DNA of 64,000 nucleotides from CAIVVT01 sp963838205 (GCA_963838205.1 CAWIQF010000001.1:420349-484348), one strand, 5' to 3'; shown: positions 9,681 through 18,230, numbered from the stretch's first letter. The notes: generated by a model from the letters alone, not told the origin. A program made the numbers and translations.

Positions 9681-9771
9681 GAGCCGCGACTGCGACGGAG
9701 AGTTTGTGTTACTGAGCCGCGACCGTGAGGGAGCGGAGGTGTGGTGTCGGAGCCGCGACTATAAGGAGCGG
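9681..9771. repeat. Cluster of dispersed GAGCCGCGAC repeats
   Basis: Three copies of a dispersed intergenic repeat: a divergent one at 9681-9700, a near-consensus one at 9714-9735 (GAGCCGCGACCGT plus GAGGGAGCGG) and a third at 9750-9771. A further degenerate GAGCCGCG lies near 9799. They fill most of the 255-base gap between the hypothetical gene at 9133 and the gene ending at 9869. The same core recurs near 24853, 24922, 24973, 25077, 28230 and 33397. Confidence 0.75.
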
Positions 9772-9868
9772 TCCTCGCGCTGTTTCCCAACCGCTACTGA
9801 GCCGCGCGGGGCAGCAAGCGGTTGCGTGCATGGTAACGGTTTCTCAGCGACGAGTCACTAGTGCGGGC

Positions 9869-10177
9869 TTAACCCAGAATGTCGCGCAGGTCGCGATAGA
9901 GGCGTCGCGCGGCGGAGGCCTCGGCGCCTGCGGCCGCGCGCGATTCGCCCTTGCCGACGAACCAGTCCTGGCCGTCGCGCGTGACCAGCGCCGCGAAGCC
10001 GCCCGCGGTGAGCAGACCCGGCGAGCCGATGGAGCCGAAGCCTTCACCGCGGCGCTCGACCAGGACCACGCAACCCTCGCGTTCGAATACGAAATGCGTC
10101 GTCACTTCCGGCACGGGGAGCAACTGGATTTCCGCCGCGGCGAGGCGCTCGAACTGCAGAACCAGACTGGGGAGCAA
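9869..10177 (-). CDS. Hypothetical protein coupled to the bifunctional nuclease
   Basis: A 102-residue protein of unknown function, with TTG as the apparent start (10175-10177). A GAGG ribosome-binding site at 10183-10186 lies directly after the upstream nuclease stop codon, nine bases before the TTG, which decides the start and implies translational coupling. The product is soluble and mixed alpha/beta (VTTHFVFEREGCVVLVERR, AALVTRDGQDWFVGKG) with an Ala/Arg-rich helical tail. The short spacing makes the nuclease a likely functional neighbour, but this is inference. Confidence 0.6.
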   Translation of the reverse strand: MLPSLVLQFERLAAAEIQLLPVPEVTTHFVFEREGCVVLVERRGEGFGSIGSPGLLTAGGFAALVTRDGQDWFVGKGESRAAAGAEASAARRLYRDLRDILG

Positions 10178-10186
10178 CGGCGCCTC

Positions 10187-10672
10187 TTACATTTTGTAGC
10201 GGCCGAGGTCCTCGTCGTTGAGGCCCTCGAGCCAGCGCTTCAGCTCTTCGTTGGTGACCTTGTCGCTGATGTTGGCCGCGCTGCGCGAGTTCTGCAGCAC
10301 CTGCTCTTCGACATAGATCGGACAATCCAGCCGCAACGCCAGCGCCAGCGCGTCGCTAGGGCGCGAATCGACGCTGATCAGCTCGCCATTCTGCTCCAGC
10401 CAGATCACGGCGTAGAAGGTCTCGTCCTTCAACTCGCTCACCACGACCTTGTGGACCGTGGCTTCGACGCCCGTGAGCAGGTTCTTGATCAGGTCGTGAG
10501 TCATCGGCCGCGGCGTCGTGACCTTCTCGATTTCCAGGGCGATGGCATTGGCTTCGTAGACGCCGACCCAGATTGGCAGGATCGAGTTACCACTCGTGTC
10601 GCGCAGGATGACGATGGGCGTGTTGGTGACCGGATCGACCATCAGGCCCCGGATCTTCATCTCAATCTCCAT
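10187..10672 (-). CDS. Bifunctional nuclease family protein (BFN/DUF151)
   Basis: A 161-residue protein matching the BFN (DUF151) domain found widely in bacteria and described in plants as having RNase and DNase activity. Key segments are VDPVTNTPIVILRD, LPIWVGVYEANAIALEIE, PRPMTHDLIKNLL and VDSRPSDALALALRLDCPI. After the domain, VTNEELKRWLEGL forms the short helical C-terminus typical of the family. Start at ATG 10672; an in-frame ATG four codons later is possible. Its stop codon lies 9 bases before the downstream TTG-started gene. Confidence 0.88.
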   Translation of the reverse strand: MEIEMKIRGLMVDPVTNTPIVILRDTSGNSILPIWVGVYEANAIALEIEKVTTPRPMTHDLIKNLLTGVEATVHKVVVSELKDETFYAVIWLEQNGELISVDSRPSDALALALRLDCPIYVEEQVLQNSRSAANISDKVTNEELKRWLEGLNDEDLGRYKM

Positions 10673-10746
10673 GTCAGCCCCTTCCTCAGACTACTAAACT
10701 CAGCCCGCCGCAAGAACCGGCCGGAGCGCGCCCGCGAAAACGCGCC

Positions 10747-12090
10747 TTATAACGCCACCGCACAATCGCCGGCCAGCGAATTCGGTCCGGCCCGCTGCAC
10801 CCGCACCGGCACGTAACGCCCGATCACCTCGCTCTTCTGCGGCTCCGCTCCAGCGGCGCGCGGCGCTGCGGTGAAATTCAGTACGCGGTTCTGCGATGTG
10901 CGCCCGATCCACTGCCCGGTGGCGCTGTTGAAGCCTTCGATCAGCACCTCCAGTTCGCTGCCGATGAGGCCCGAATTGCGGCGCAGTTGAATGGCCCGCT
11001 GGCGCTCCTGTAGGATCGTCAGGCGGCGGCCCTTCTCCTCTTCGGGCACCTGATCGCCCAGCGCCAGAGCGGGCGTGTTGGGCCGCCGCGAGTATTTGAA
11101 GCTGAAGATCGAATCGTACTCCACCTGGTCCAGCAACGACAGCGTTTCGCCGAAGTCCTCTTCGGTCTCGCCGGGAAAGCCCACGATGATGTCGGTCGAG
11201 ATGGCGATGGCACGCCGCGCGTTCTTCATCCACTCGATGCGGCGCATATATTCGTCGCGCGTGTACTGTCGATCCATCGCCTGCAGCACCTTCGTCGAGC
11301 CCGACTGCACTGGCAGGTGGACCATATCGCACAGCGTTGCGTTGCGATCGATGGCGTCAACGATTTCTTTCACAAAATCGCGCGGGTGCGATGTCGTGAA
11401 CCGCACGCGGCGGATGCCGGCGATGCCGGCCACTTCCTCCAGCAGACGCGCGAAGTCCCAACCGGCCGGCGTTGGATCGCGGTACGAGTTGACGTTCTGT
11501 CCGAGTAGCTGGATCTCCGTCCAGCCGGCCGCGGCGAGTTGCCGCGCCTCGGCCATCACGCTCGCGGAACTCCGGCTGCGCTCGGGTCCGCGCGTGAACG
11601 GCACCACGCAGTAAGCGCAGCTTTTGTCGCAACCTTCGATGATCGTGATGTAGGCGCGATGCGGATTGTCGCGCCGCGTCATCGGCGTTTCGAAGGCCTC
11701 TTCGGTGTCCAGGCTCAGACCGGTAACGCGGCGCTCTCCGGATTCGATCCGGATCAGCAGCTCGGGCAGCTTGGAGTAACTGGCCGAGCCCACCACGAAA
11801 CCCACGTGGGGCGATCGTTCAAAAATGCGCTCGCCTTCCTGCTGGGCCACGCAGCCGAGCACGCCATAGACTTTGCCGTTGTTTCCGCCCGCGCGCTTGA
11901 ACTGATCCAGGCGATGGAACACCTTCTGCTCCGCCTTGTCGCGGATGCTGCAGGTGTTGTAGAGAACCAGGTCGGCCTCCGCGGGCGATTCCACCTGCTC
12001 ATAGCCGCGGCTTTCCAGCGTGCCGACCACCTTTTCGGAGTCGTGCACGTTCATCTGGCAGCCGAACGTCTCGAGGTAGAACTTCTTCAT
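10747..12090 (-). CDS. miaB: tRNA-2-methylthio-N6-dimethylallyladenosine synthase MiaB
   Basis: A radical SAM methylthiotransferase, 447 residues from the ATG at 12090. The open frame extends 24 codons further upstream, but MKKFYLETFGCQMNVHDSEK is the family N-terminus. The UPF0004 domain holds three cysteines (FGCQMN, NTCSIR, GCVAQ), the radical SAM cluster is CDKSCAYC, and the C-terminal TRAM domain includes EVLIEGFN and IGRYVPVRV. It modifies A37 of tRNAs reading UNN codons. A consensus -10 box (TATAAT) sits about 30 bases upstream of the start. Confidence 0.95.
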   Translation of the reverse strand: MKKFYLETFGCQMNVHDSEKVVGTLESRGYEQVESPAEADLVLYNTCSIRDKAEQKVFHRLDQFKRAGGNNGKVYGVLGCVAQQEGERIFERSPHVGFVVGSASYSKLPELLIRIESGERRVTGLSLDTEEAFETPMTRRDNPHRAYITIIEGCDKSCAYCVVPFTRGPERSRSSASVMAEARQLAAAGWTEIQLLGQNVNSYRDPTPAGWDFARLLEEVAGIAGIRRVRFTTSHPRDFVKEIVDAIDRNATLCDMVHLPVQSGSTKVLQAMDRQYTRDEYMRRIEWMKNARRAIAISTDIIVGFPGETEEDFGETLSLLDQVEYDSIFSFKYSRRPNTPALALGDQVPEEEKGRRLTILQERQRAIQLRRNSGLIGSELEVLIEGFNSATGQWIGRTSQNRVLNFTAAPRAAGAEPQKSEVIGRYVPVRVQRAGPNSLAGDCAVAL

Positions 12091-12120
12091 CTGTGAGCAA
12101 CCAGGGCGGGAACTGCTCTC

Positions 12121-12126
12121 ATTATA
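12121..12126 (-). promoter_or_regulatory. Candidate -10 box for miaB
   Basis: The plus-strand ATTATA reads TATAAT on the minus strand, a perfect sigma-70 -10 hexamer ending about 30 bases before the miaB ATG. No good TTGACA-like -35 is found at 16-18 bases, so the promoter assignment is moderate only. Confidence 0.45.
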
Positions 12127-12221
12127 GGGACTCCACCGATCATCCCGTTTGGCACGGAGCAAACAGATCAGATGCGGCTGGGACCGCTATTCGGCCCATC
12201 CGATTAAGCTCGACGCGTGGA

Positions 12222-12404
12222 TCAGCGGTGGCCGAGATACATCAGCCAACCCAGGCCGAAAACAGTGGCCAGGAAGTAGCCGAAGGAGGTGAGACCGTAC
12301 ATCAGGCGCTCGCGGTCGGTTTTCTTGGTGACGACGCCCAGCACGGCCGAGGCGAACAGCGCCAGAAAGAGGGTCGTTTCGAAGTGGGTGAAGGCCATTT
12401 TCAT
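12222..12404 (-). CDS. Small membrane protein, 60 residues
   Basis: Starts at ATG 12404 (MKMAFTHFETTLFLALF) and ends with GLGWLMYLGHR. Two predicted spans are separated by a charged loop (TKKTDRERLM). It lies 14 bases after the membrane gene that ends at 12419. A longer frame through this position only reads the upstream gene in the wrong register. The function is unknown; the arrangement suggests it forms a pair with the upstream DUF6677-like protein. Confidence 0.65.
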   Translation of the reverse strand: MKMAFTHFETTLFLALFASAVLGVVTKKTDRERLMYGLTSFGYFLATVFGLGWLMYLGHR

Positions 12405-12418
12405 CGGGGTCGCGCTCC

Positions 12419-12838
12419 TCAATCCTTGCGGCCGACGGCGATTTCCCAGGCGTCGACCATCGCCAGAATGTTGAACAGGCCCGCCGCGACCAGGAACTTG
12501 GTGCCGTAGTCCACAACGTGCCCGGCCACGTCGGCCGACTCGTAGCCGAACCACTTGGTCATGAAGAACGGCAGGCCCGTCGCGAGATTGGCCAGGAAGC
12601 CGCCGTAGTAAATCACCGTCGTCAGCAGATCGCCGCCGGCGGGTTGGAACATATAGCCGCGCATCATCAGGCCGATGGCGAACGAGACCAGGATGCAGCC
12701 GGAGAGAATCAGGCCGCGATAGGTGCGCTTCAGGTAGAAGTGGCCGCCGCCGGGGAACAACCATGCCACAACCAGCACGGGCAGCCACTTGGACAGCGGA
12801 GGCAGAGGCGGATACTGGATCTCGGGCTTCTCGCTCAT
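12419..12838 (-). CDS. Multi-span membrane protein (possibly DUF6677)
   Basis: A 139-residue protein with a proline-rich cytoplasmic N-terminus (EIQYPPLPPLSKW) and about four membrane spans. The motif FPGGGHFYLKRTYRG resembles TM2-type and DUF6677 proteins seen in Acidobacteria; that assignment is from memory and not certain. Its C-terminus (NILAMVDAWEIAVGRKD) is close to the start of the 60-residue membrane gene downstream. The two probably form a bicistronic unit. Role unknown. Confidence 0.65.
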   Translation of the reverse strand: MSEKPEIQYPPLPPLSKWLPVLVVAWLFPGGGHFYLKRTYRGLILSGCILVSFAIGLMMRGYMFQPAGGDLLTTVIYYGGFLANLATGLPFFMTKWFGYESADVAGHVVDYGTKFLVAAGLFNILAMVDAWEIAVGRKD

Positions 12839-12918
12839 GCAGGTAATCTCAGGCTAACACGCGTCACGCAGCTCTCGCCGCTGCCGCTTCTCCCGGCGCC
12901 GCTCCCAATCGTGCCGGC

Positions 12919-13860
12919 TCAATGCCCGCGCGGCGGCTGCGTGCATAGCCACAGGAACGCTTCCAGAATGCGCGCACGCTGCGCCGCATCGACCGACAGA
13001 ATGCGGTGATGTCCGCCCGCCTGTGGTGTGAATTTTGTCATGCCGCGATCGTCGACGCTCACGGACCCTTCCGGCGAGGCTGTGAAATAGCCGTCGTTGG
13101 GGCGCACAGCATAAAATGCCGCGGTCAGATCCCAGGTCTCGCGGTCATACGGCATCTTCTGGTAGACGCGGTAGGCGTCCGCCACGGGATGCGCGCCGGG
13201 AGGGCCGAAATCGCGCACGATACTCGCGGCCGGGTACTTGATCGTGCGCCCCACTTCAAATCCGCTCCACACCACTGCCGTCGGCCATTCGCGGGCGACC
13301 TTCTGCGCGGCCGGGATGTCGGTGACCACGTTGTACTCGGGACCGCCGCCCGTGAAGTCGCCGGCCATCATCACCAGCCGCTTCACCTTCCTCGCCGCCA
13401 GATCGCGCCCGCCCGGCGACTCCAGCAGGTGCGCCAGGTTAGTGCTAAAGCCGACCTGCACGATGACGACGCTGCCGTCGGCCTCCTTCCCGAGCGCCGC
13501 CCGCAGCACCTCGACGGCATCCTTGGCGTTGTCGGTGTACTTGTAATGGCCGGCATCGAGCGCCTTCTTGAGATACCCGTCGTCGGGCGTCTTGCCGTCC
13601 TTCACCATGCCGATCGGGATCTCCGGCCGGCCGTAGTAGGTGTTGATTGCAGAGGCCAGGCGCGGCGCCCACGGATTGTCCTTGGTGATGGTCACGGCGG
13701 CGATCCGCGCGTCGCCCCGGCTCTCAAAGGCATGCAGAATCGCCAACGCGAGACAGTCGTCCACGTCGTTGCCGATGTCGGTGTCGAAGATCACGGGTAC
13801 GGGCGGCGCCGCCACGGCCAGCATCGCGCCGATGAGAAACACAAGGATGGCTTTCAACAC
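12919..13860 (-). CDS. Exported inosine/uridine-preferring nucleoside hydrolase
   Basis: A 313-residue nucleoside hydrolase with a signal peptide (MLKAILVFLIGAMLAVA). The Ca2+-binding signature DTDIGNDVDDCLALA follows at about residue 26. Later segments (VGFSTNLAHLL, LVMMAGDF, WSGFEVGR, WDLTAAFYAV) fit the fold; the family aspartate before the C-terminus is present in WDLTAA. It would cleave ribonucleosides outside the cytoplasm to base and ribose, a scavenging role. It lies seven bases from truA on the same strand. Confidence 0.87.
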   Translation of the reverse strand: MLKAILVFLIGAMLAVAAPPVPVIFDTDIGNDVDDCLALAILHAFESRGDARIAAVTITKDNPWAPRLASAINTYYGRPEIPIGMVKDGKTPDDGYLKKALDAGHYKYTDNAKDAVEVLRAALGKEADGSVVIVQVGFSTNLAHLLESPGGRDLAARKVKRLVMMAGDFTGGGPEYNVVTDIPAAQKVAREWPTAVVWSGFEVGRTIKYPAASIVRDFGPPGAHPVADAYRVYQKMPYDRETWDLTAAFYAVRPNDGYFTASPEGSVSVDDRGMTKFTPQAGGHHRILSVDAAQRARILEAFLWLCTQPPRGH

Positions 13861-13867
13861 GGTTGCC

Positions 13868-14620
13868 TCACTCTCGTTCGTACTCTACCGAAATCAGGCA
13901 CAGCCCGCGCGCGGGCAGCGCCGGGCCGGCCTTGCCCGCGAAGCCCGGTTCGAGCCGCGCCAGCAGGCTCGCGCGGTCCAGGTTGCCCTTGCCGGCTTCG
14001 ATCAGCGTGCCGGCCATCATCCGCACCATGTGCTTCAGGAATCCACTGCCGCGGACGCGGTAGATCAGCTCGTCGCCTTCCCGCCACAGCGCGGAATCGA
14101 AGACCCTCCGCACCTTCGAGCCGCCCGCATCGTCCTTCTCATCCGCGGCGGCGAAGGCCGAGAAATCGTGCTCGCCAACAAACAGCGCGGCGCTCTCCGC
14201 CATGCGGCTCTCGTCCAGCGGATAGGGGAAGTGGCAGACGTACAAACGGCGCATCGGCGGGCAGACCTCCGCGCGCCAGAATCGGTACTCGTAGGTCTTG
14301 GCCCGGGCCGCATAGCGCGGATGGAACTCCGCCTCCGCCTCCTCGACCTGAGTGACCCGGATCGAGCGCGGCAGCAGACGGTTCAGGGCGCGGCGCAGGT
14401 TGTCCACCGGGATCGGGTTTTCGATCGAGAAGGCCGCCACCTGAGCCAGCGCATGCACGCCCGCGTCGGTGCGCCCCGAGCCGGCCACATCGACGGGCCG
14501 GCCTTCGATCTCGCTTACCGCCCTCTCCAGTTCGCCTTGAATGGTCGTCAGGCCGGGCTGCACCTGCCAGCCGTGAAACTCCGTGCCGTCGTAGGCTACG
14601 CTGATGCGGATTCGGCGCAT
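13868..14620 (-). CDS. truA: tRNA pseudouridine(38-40) synthase TruA
   Basis: A 250-residue enzyme that isomerises uridines 38-40 in the anticodon arm. The N-terminus RRIRISVAYDGTEFHGWQ and the catalytic-aspartate motif SGRTDAGVHALAQVA (aspartate near residue 53) are intact, as is FLKHMVRMMAGTLIEAGKG. Length is normal for the family. It is nine bases downstream of pyrE and seven bases upstream of the nucleoside hydrolase, forming a short minus-strand operon pyrE-truA-hydrolase. Confidence 0.94.
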   Translation of the reverse strand: MRRIRISVAYDGTEFHGWQVQPGLTTIQGELERAVSEIEGRPVDVAGSGRTDAGVHALAQVAAFSIENPIPVDNLRRALNRLLPRSIRVTQVEEAEAEFHPRYAARAKTYEYRFWRAEVCPPMRRLYVCHFPYPLDESRMAESAALFVGEHDFSAFAAADEKDDAGGSKVRRVFDSALWREGDELIYRVRGSGFLKHMVRMMAGTLIEAGKGNLDRASLLARLEPGFAGKAGPALPARGLCLISVEYERE

Positions 14621-14629
14621 GCCGCCGCC

Positions 14630-15226
14630 TCACGCCGGGCGCGAGCCCGGTTTCACCACGGGCAGCCCCTGCGCACACAGTGGACACTGCGCCGGCTCCC
14701 AGGAGATGACGTTCAAAGTGGCCAGCGCGACCCGCGGCAGGCCCAGGTCGGCACGGCCGCCGCTGCGGTCGATGATCGATCCCGCCGCGAGCACGTCGGC
14801 GCCGGCGGCCTTTAAGAGTTCGACCACTTCCAAGGAACTGCCGCCGGTGGTGACCACGTCTTCGATCACCACGGCCGTCTCGCCGGCTCGCAGCGTGAAG
14901 CCCCGCCGCAGCACCATCTTTCGGTCCGCGTCGCGCTCGGTGAAGATGTGCCGGGCGCCGAGCGAGCGCGCCACTTCGTGGCCGATGATCAGGCCGCCCA
15001 TGGCCGGGGAAACCACGGTCTCAATCCTGCGTTCGCCGGCCAGGCGCGCCACGCCCTCGGCCAGCGCGCGGCCCAGCGTCTCGGCATGGCGCGGGTGCGC
15101 CAGCACGAGCGCGCATTGCAGGTATTCCGAGCTGTGCAGGCCGCTGGTGAGCCGGAAGTGACCCTTGAGATACGCGCCTGTCTCGAGAAACAGGTCCAAT
15201 ACGGGAGCAACGGGATTCGTCACCAT
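14630..15226 (-). CDS. pyrE: Orotate phosphoribosyltransferase
   Basis: Converts orotate and PRPP to OMP in pyrimidine synthesis; 198 residues from ATG 15226 (MVTNPVAPVLDLFLETGAY). An upstream in-frame start at 15274 would add 16 residues without similarity, so it is not preferred. The PRPP-binding loop AVVIEDVVTTGGSSLEVVE and the dimer/catalytic segment RDADRKMVLRRGF are visible. The C-terminal tail contains CPLCAQG, two cysteines that could form a metal-binding knuckle, seen in some bacterial PyrE proteins. Confidence 0.92.
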   Translation of the reverse strand: MVTNPVAPVLDLFLETGAYLKGHFRLTSGLHSSEYLQCALVLAHPRHAETLGRALAEGVARLAGERRIETVVSPAMGGLIIGHEVARSLGARHIFTERDADRKMVLRRGFTLRAGETAVVIEDVVTTGGSSLEVVELLKAAGADVLAAGSIIDRSGGRADLGLPRVALATLNVISWEPAQCPLCAQGLPVVKPGSRPA

Positions 15227-15392
15227 GCGACAGGATATCACCGGGCGCGCCCCGCGGGCGGCCACGTCACTCAAGTCGGCTTGTTACCATGGTTGTGTTT
15301 TTAGGGAACTTCCGGCCATCCGCCGGCGTTTCCTGAGAAGAGATCGCGGATCCGCCGCGCTACTTGAGAGACCAGCAGGACTGATAACTACG

Positions 15393-17345
15393 ATGAGACG
15401 CTTCTATCCTTCGATCGCCATCGCGCTGTGCGCGCTTCTGATGAGCCCGATGGGCTTCGCGCAGTCCGCGCCGCCCCCGGCCGGATCGTCCAGCGCGGGC
15501 CATACGAGTTCCCTGAGCGACCAGCCGCAAGTGCCGCGCCCTCCGGGCGATTTTGTCACGCGTAGCTTTAGGGCTCCGGCCATCGCGCCCATTAACATGG
15601 GCAACTCCAATCGTCTGGAGGCGCTGATCCGCGCTGGCAAACTGTATTTGTCGCTGGAGGACGCGATCACGCTGGCGCTCGAAAATAACATCGATATCGA
15701 AGTCGCGCGCTATGGTCCGCAGATCGCGCAGGCCGATTACCTGCGCGCCAAGGCCGGCGGTTTGCTGCGCGGCGTGCCGTCGAGCGTGAGCGCGGCGCCA
15801 AGTTCGGCCGCGGCGCAGGCCGGCGGCGCCACCAGCTCCAGCGGCGCATCGTCGGGCGGCGGCAGCAGTTCCGCCACCGCCACCACGGGCGGAACCGTGA
15901 TCACGCAGACCGGTCCGTCGGTTCCGGTGCTCGATCCTTTGGTCTATTTCCAAACCTCGCTGAGCCACATCTCGGCGCCCCAGGCCAACACGATCACGGC
16001 GGGCACTTCCTCGCTGGTTTACGACTCGCGGCAATGGACCGAAGCCTTCCAGCAGTCGTTTCTGACCGGCACCACCGTGAGCGCCAGCTATCAGCAGCTC
16101 TACACCTCCACCAACAGCCCGTTCAACACCCTCAATCCCAACACCACCGGCACGGCGGCGATTCAGATCAGCCAGAATTTGCTGCAAGGCTTCGGCCTGG
16201 CGGTGAACAACCGCAGTATCCGCGTGGCCAAGAACAACATTCATTTCTCGGACCTGGTGTTCCAGCAGCAGGTTAACGTCACGGTGGCCGGCGTCATCGG
16301 TCTGTATTGGGACCTGGTCAGCGACCGCGAAGACCTGCTGGTGAAGCAGAAGGCGCTGGAAGTCGCCAAGCAGTTCTACGAGGACAACAAGAAGCAGGTC
16401 GAGATCGGGACCCTGGCCCCGATCGAAGTCGTGCGGGCCGAGGCCAATGTGGCGACCGCCGAGCAGGACCTGACCAACTCGGACACCGTGCTGCTGCAGC
16501 AGGAGACGATCATCAAGGACTACCTCAGCCGCAACGGCGTGGCCAGCCCGACCATCGCGCTGGTGCGCGTGATCCCGACCGACCAACTGGTGAAACCCGA
16601 GGGCGAGTACAACGAGAAGCTCGGGGACCTGGTGGACGCGGCGCTGCGCCAGCGTCCGGAACTCGCCCAGACGAAGGTCAATGTGGAGAACTCGAAGATC
16701 GGCCTGGCGGGCAGCCGCAACGCGCTGCTGCCAACCCTGTCGGCGTCGGGCTACGTGGCCAACACCGGCCTGGTCGGCCAGTTGAACACGCAGCCCTACA
16801 ACGGCGTGCCGATCGTGCAGCAGGTGGACCCGTACTTCCTCGGCGGCCAGGGCACGTTGTTCGGGCAGGTATTCCGCCGCAACTTCCCGGACTACGCCCT
16901 GACGCTCACCCTGTCGGCCACACTGCGTAATCGCAGCGCGCAGGCCGACTACATCCGCGATTCGCTCACCGTCCGGCAAAGCGAACTGGCCGAACAGCAG
17001 CAGATCAAGAACATCCGCGTGAGCGTCCAGAATGCCTGGATCGCCGTGATTCAGGCCCGCGCCCGCTACCAGTCGGCGCTCAAGGGCCGCGTCCTCCAGG
17101 AACAGACCCTCGACGCCGAGAACAAGAAATACGCGCTGGGCGCCTCCACCGCCTTCCTGGTCGTGCAGACGCAGCGCGACCTCGCCACCGCGCGCGCCAG
17201 CGAAGTCGCCGCCCTGGCCGGCTACAACCGCGCGCTGGTCAATCTGGATCTGCAAACCGGCTCGGTGCTCGAGAAGAACCACGTGGAACTGGGCGAGGCC
17301 AGGACCGGCAAGAGCGCGCGACCGAACACGACGCCCCAGAATTGA
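15393..17345 (+). CDS. TolC-family outer-membrane efflux protein
   Basis: A 650-residue outer-membrane channel protein. The signal peptide is MRRFYPSIAIALCALLMSPM with cleavage near GFAQ. Two OEP repeats are visible (LEDAITLALENNIDIEVAR; later LVDAALRQRPELAQTKVNVE), with long coiled-coil helices between. A Ser/Gly/Ala-rich low-complexity insert occupies about residues 133-175, longer than usual in TolC. The open frame extends 76 codons upstream, but the signal peptide fixes the start. It stands alone, without adaptor or pump next to it, and is followed by an intrinsic terminator. Confidence 0.88.
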   Translation: MRRFYPSIAIALCALLMSPMGFAQSAPPPAGSSSAGHTSSLSDQPQVPRPPGDFVTRSFRAPAIAPINMGNSNRLEALIRAGKLYLSLEDAITLALENNIDIEVARYGPQIAQADYLRAKAGGLLRGVPSSVSAAPSSAAAQAGGATSSSGASSGGGSSSATATTGGTVITQTGPSVPVLDPLVYFQTSLSHISAPQANTITAGTSSLVYDSRQWTEAFQQSFLTGTTVSASYQQLYTSTNSPFNTLNPNTTGTAAIQISQNLLQGFGLAVNNRSIRVAKNNIHFSDLVFQQQVNVTVAGVIGLYWDLVSDREDLLVKQKALEVAKQFYEDNKKQVEIGTLAPIEVVRAEANVATAEQDLTNSDTVLLQQETIIKDYLSRNGVASPTIALVRVIPTDQLVKPEGEYNEKLGDLVDAALRQRPELAQTKVNVENSKIGLAGSRNALLPTLSASGYVANTGLVGQLNTQPYNGVPIVQQVDPYFLGGQGTLFGQVFRRNFPDYALTLTLSATLRNRSAQADYIRDSLTVRQSELAEQQQIKNIRVSVQNAWIAVIQARARYQSALKGRVLQEQTLDAENKKYALGASTAFLVVQTQRDLATARASEVAALAGYNRALVNLDLQTGSVLEKNHVELGEARTGKSARPNTTPQN

Positions 17346-17385
17346 GGCCCGCGCGCCACCTCGCGCGGTTACTCTCCAGCCTCCC

Positions 17386-17418
17386 GCCCGCCTGGATCTT
17401 CCGGGCGGGCTTTTCCTT
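17386..17418 (+). terminator. Intrinsic terminator after the TolC-type gene
   Basis: GCCCGCC at 17386-17392 pairs with GGCGGGC at 17404-17410 around an 11-base loop and is followed by TTTTCCTT. It sits 41 bases after the tolC-type stop codon. Confidence 0.75.
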
Positions 17419-17419
17419 C

Positions 17420-17977
17420 TCCTGCTCTCTCGGCAGCCACCCGGCGCGGCCCAATTCGGCACAGGCCCGGAACGGTCACGGCAGCGCCAGGCCGGTGGAT
17501 TCCAATTCGGGATTCAATTAAGCCCAAGCAAACCCGTAGTTCCGTATAAGTCGTTTGGTTTCAATAGATATTAGTTTGGCCCATGCTGTGCTAATCAGAA
17601 GTCGTGCTGGTTTCCAGGGCGGACCCGGGGATCGAAGTATCCTCTTTCAATCCCAACACCTCAAACACCTCCCTTCTCAACCCTGAACCAAATCACTCCA
17701 GTCCCCTCACGTTCGATTCCCCGGGTCCATTTCTTGACAATCTGATGGCGCTGAGCGCGCCGACTCGCCGGACCGGCTGAGCGCACTCCGAGTCGCACCA
17801 ATCGGTCTGCTGCGCGATCCTGGCGCACCAGCGCCGCAGCCTGCCGGCAGTTCCCGCCGTGCCGCCCCGAGTGAAACCCGGATCGCCAATCTTCGCAAGA
17901 TGTTGCCGCCATCCGGCAGTTTCGCCGACGCTGCGGATTTTTCCTGCAAAAAGTTTCCGTGGCTGGGTCGTTTTGGG
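17420..17977. other. Non-coding stretch with a long-loop inverted repeat
   Basis: No convincing gene is seen. Open frames here are on the minus strand, antisense to the riboswitch leader, and have shadow-like composition. The notable element is an inverted repeat: GGACCCGGGGATCGA at 17621-17635 matches, with one base difference, the reverse complement of 17713-17728. The 77-base loop is strongly depleted in G on the plus strand. The 3' arm (GTTCGATTCCCCGGGTCC) looks like a tRNA T-arm/acceptor end, but no T-stem pairing is present. Confidence 0.5.
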
Positions 17978-18006
17978 TTGACGGAACTCTCGCCGGCGGG
18001 TTAAGG
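17978..18006 (+). promoter_or_regulatory. Candidate sigma-70 promoter for the M-box transcript
   Basis: TTGACG at 17978-17983, a 17-base spacer, then TTAAGG at 18001-18006 (TATAGG follows immediately as an alternative). Transcription would begin about 45 bases before the M-box P1 helix, consistent with the riboswitch being in the 5' leader. The -10 box is weak. Confidence 0.5.
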
Positions 18007-18058
18007 TATAGGTGGGTGACGAAGATCTTGTGAAAGGTCGAGTTGCCTTGAGTTGTAT

Positions 18059-18230
18059 GGATCCTCGGTAGGCGAGGCGTCCGCGTGGCAAACAGGCCAT
18101 TGCCCTAAAGCGTCGAAAGATGTTCAAGGGTAGACCAGGGATTCCCGGGTTAAGGGTCTTCCTAAGATGGCTGAGGTCTTCGGATCTCTGACGGCGCGCG
18201 GTGCTGAAGCTTGGACCAGTGGGGGAATCC
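18059..18230 (+). promoter_or_regulatory. M-box (ykoK) magnesium riboswitch aptamer
   Basis: The 172-base element matches the M-box conserved core segment by segment when compared with the remembered Bacillus subtilis mgtE M-box: GGTAGGCGAGG (18067-18077), TTGCCCTAAAGCGTC with GAAA loop and GATGTTCAAGGGT, the AGATGGCTGAGGTC arm, and GGTGCTGAAGCTTGG near the 3' end. P1 forms between 18059-18066 (GGATCCTC) and 18223-18230 (GGGAATCC) with one mismatch. It lies upstream of an NRAMP-related transporter gene. In the known family, Mg2+ binding compacts the RNA and turns off Mg2+-uptake genes. Confidence 0.88.

Noticed and set aside
15360..17462. 700-residue open frame antisense to the TolC-type gene
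   Set aside because: Shadow of a confirmed plus-strand gene; no recognisable motifs.
17621..17728. A tRNA gene with acceptor ends GGACCCG and CGGGTCC
   Set aside because: The T-stem, D-arm and anticodon arm cannot be formed and the length is 108 bases; only the ends resemble a tRNA.
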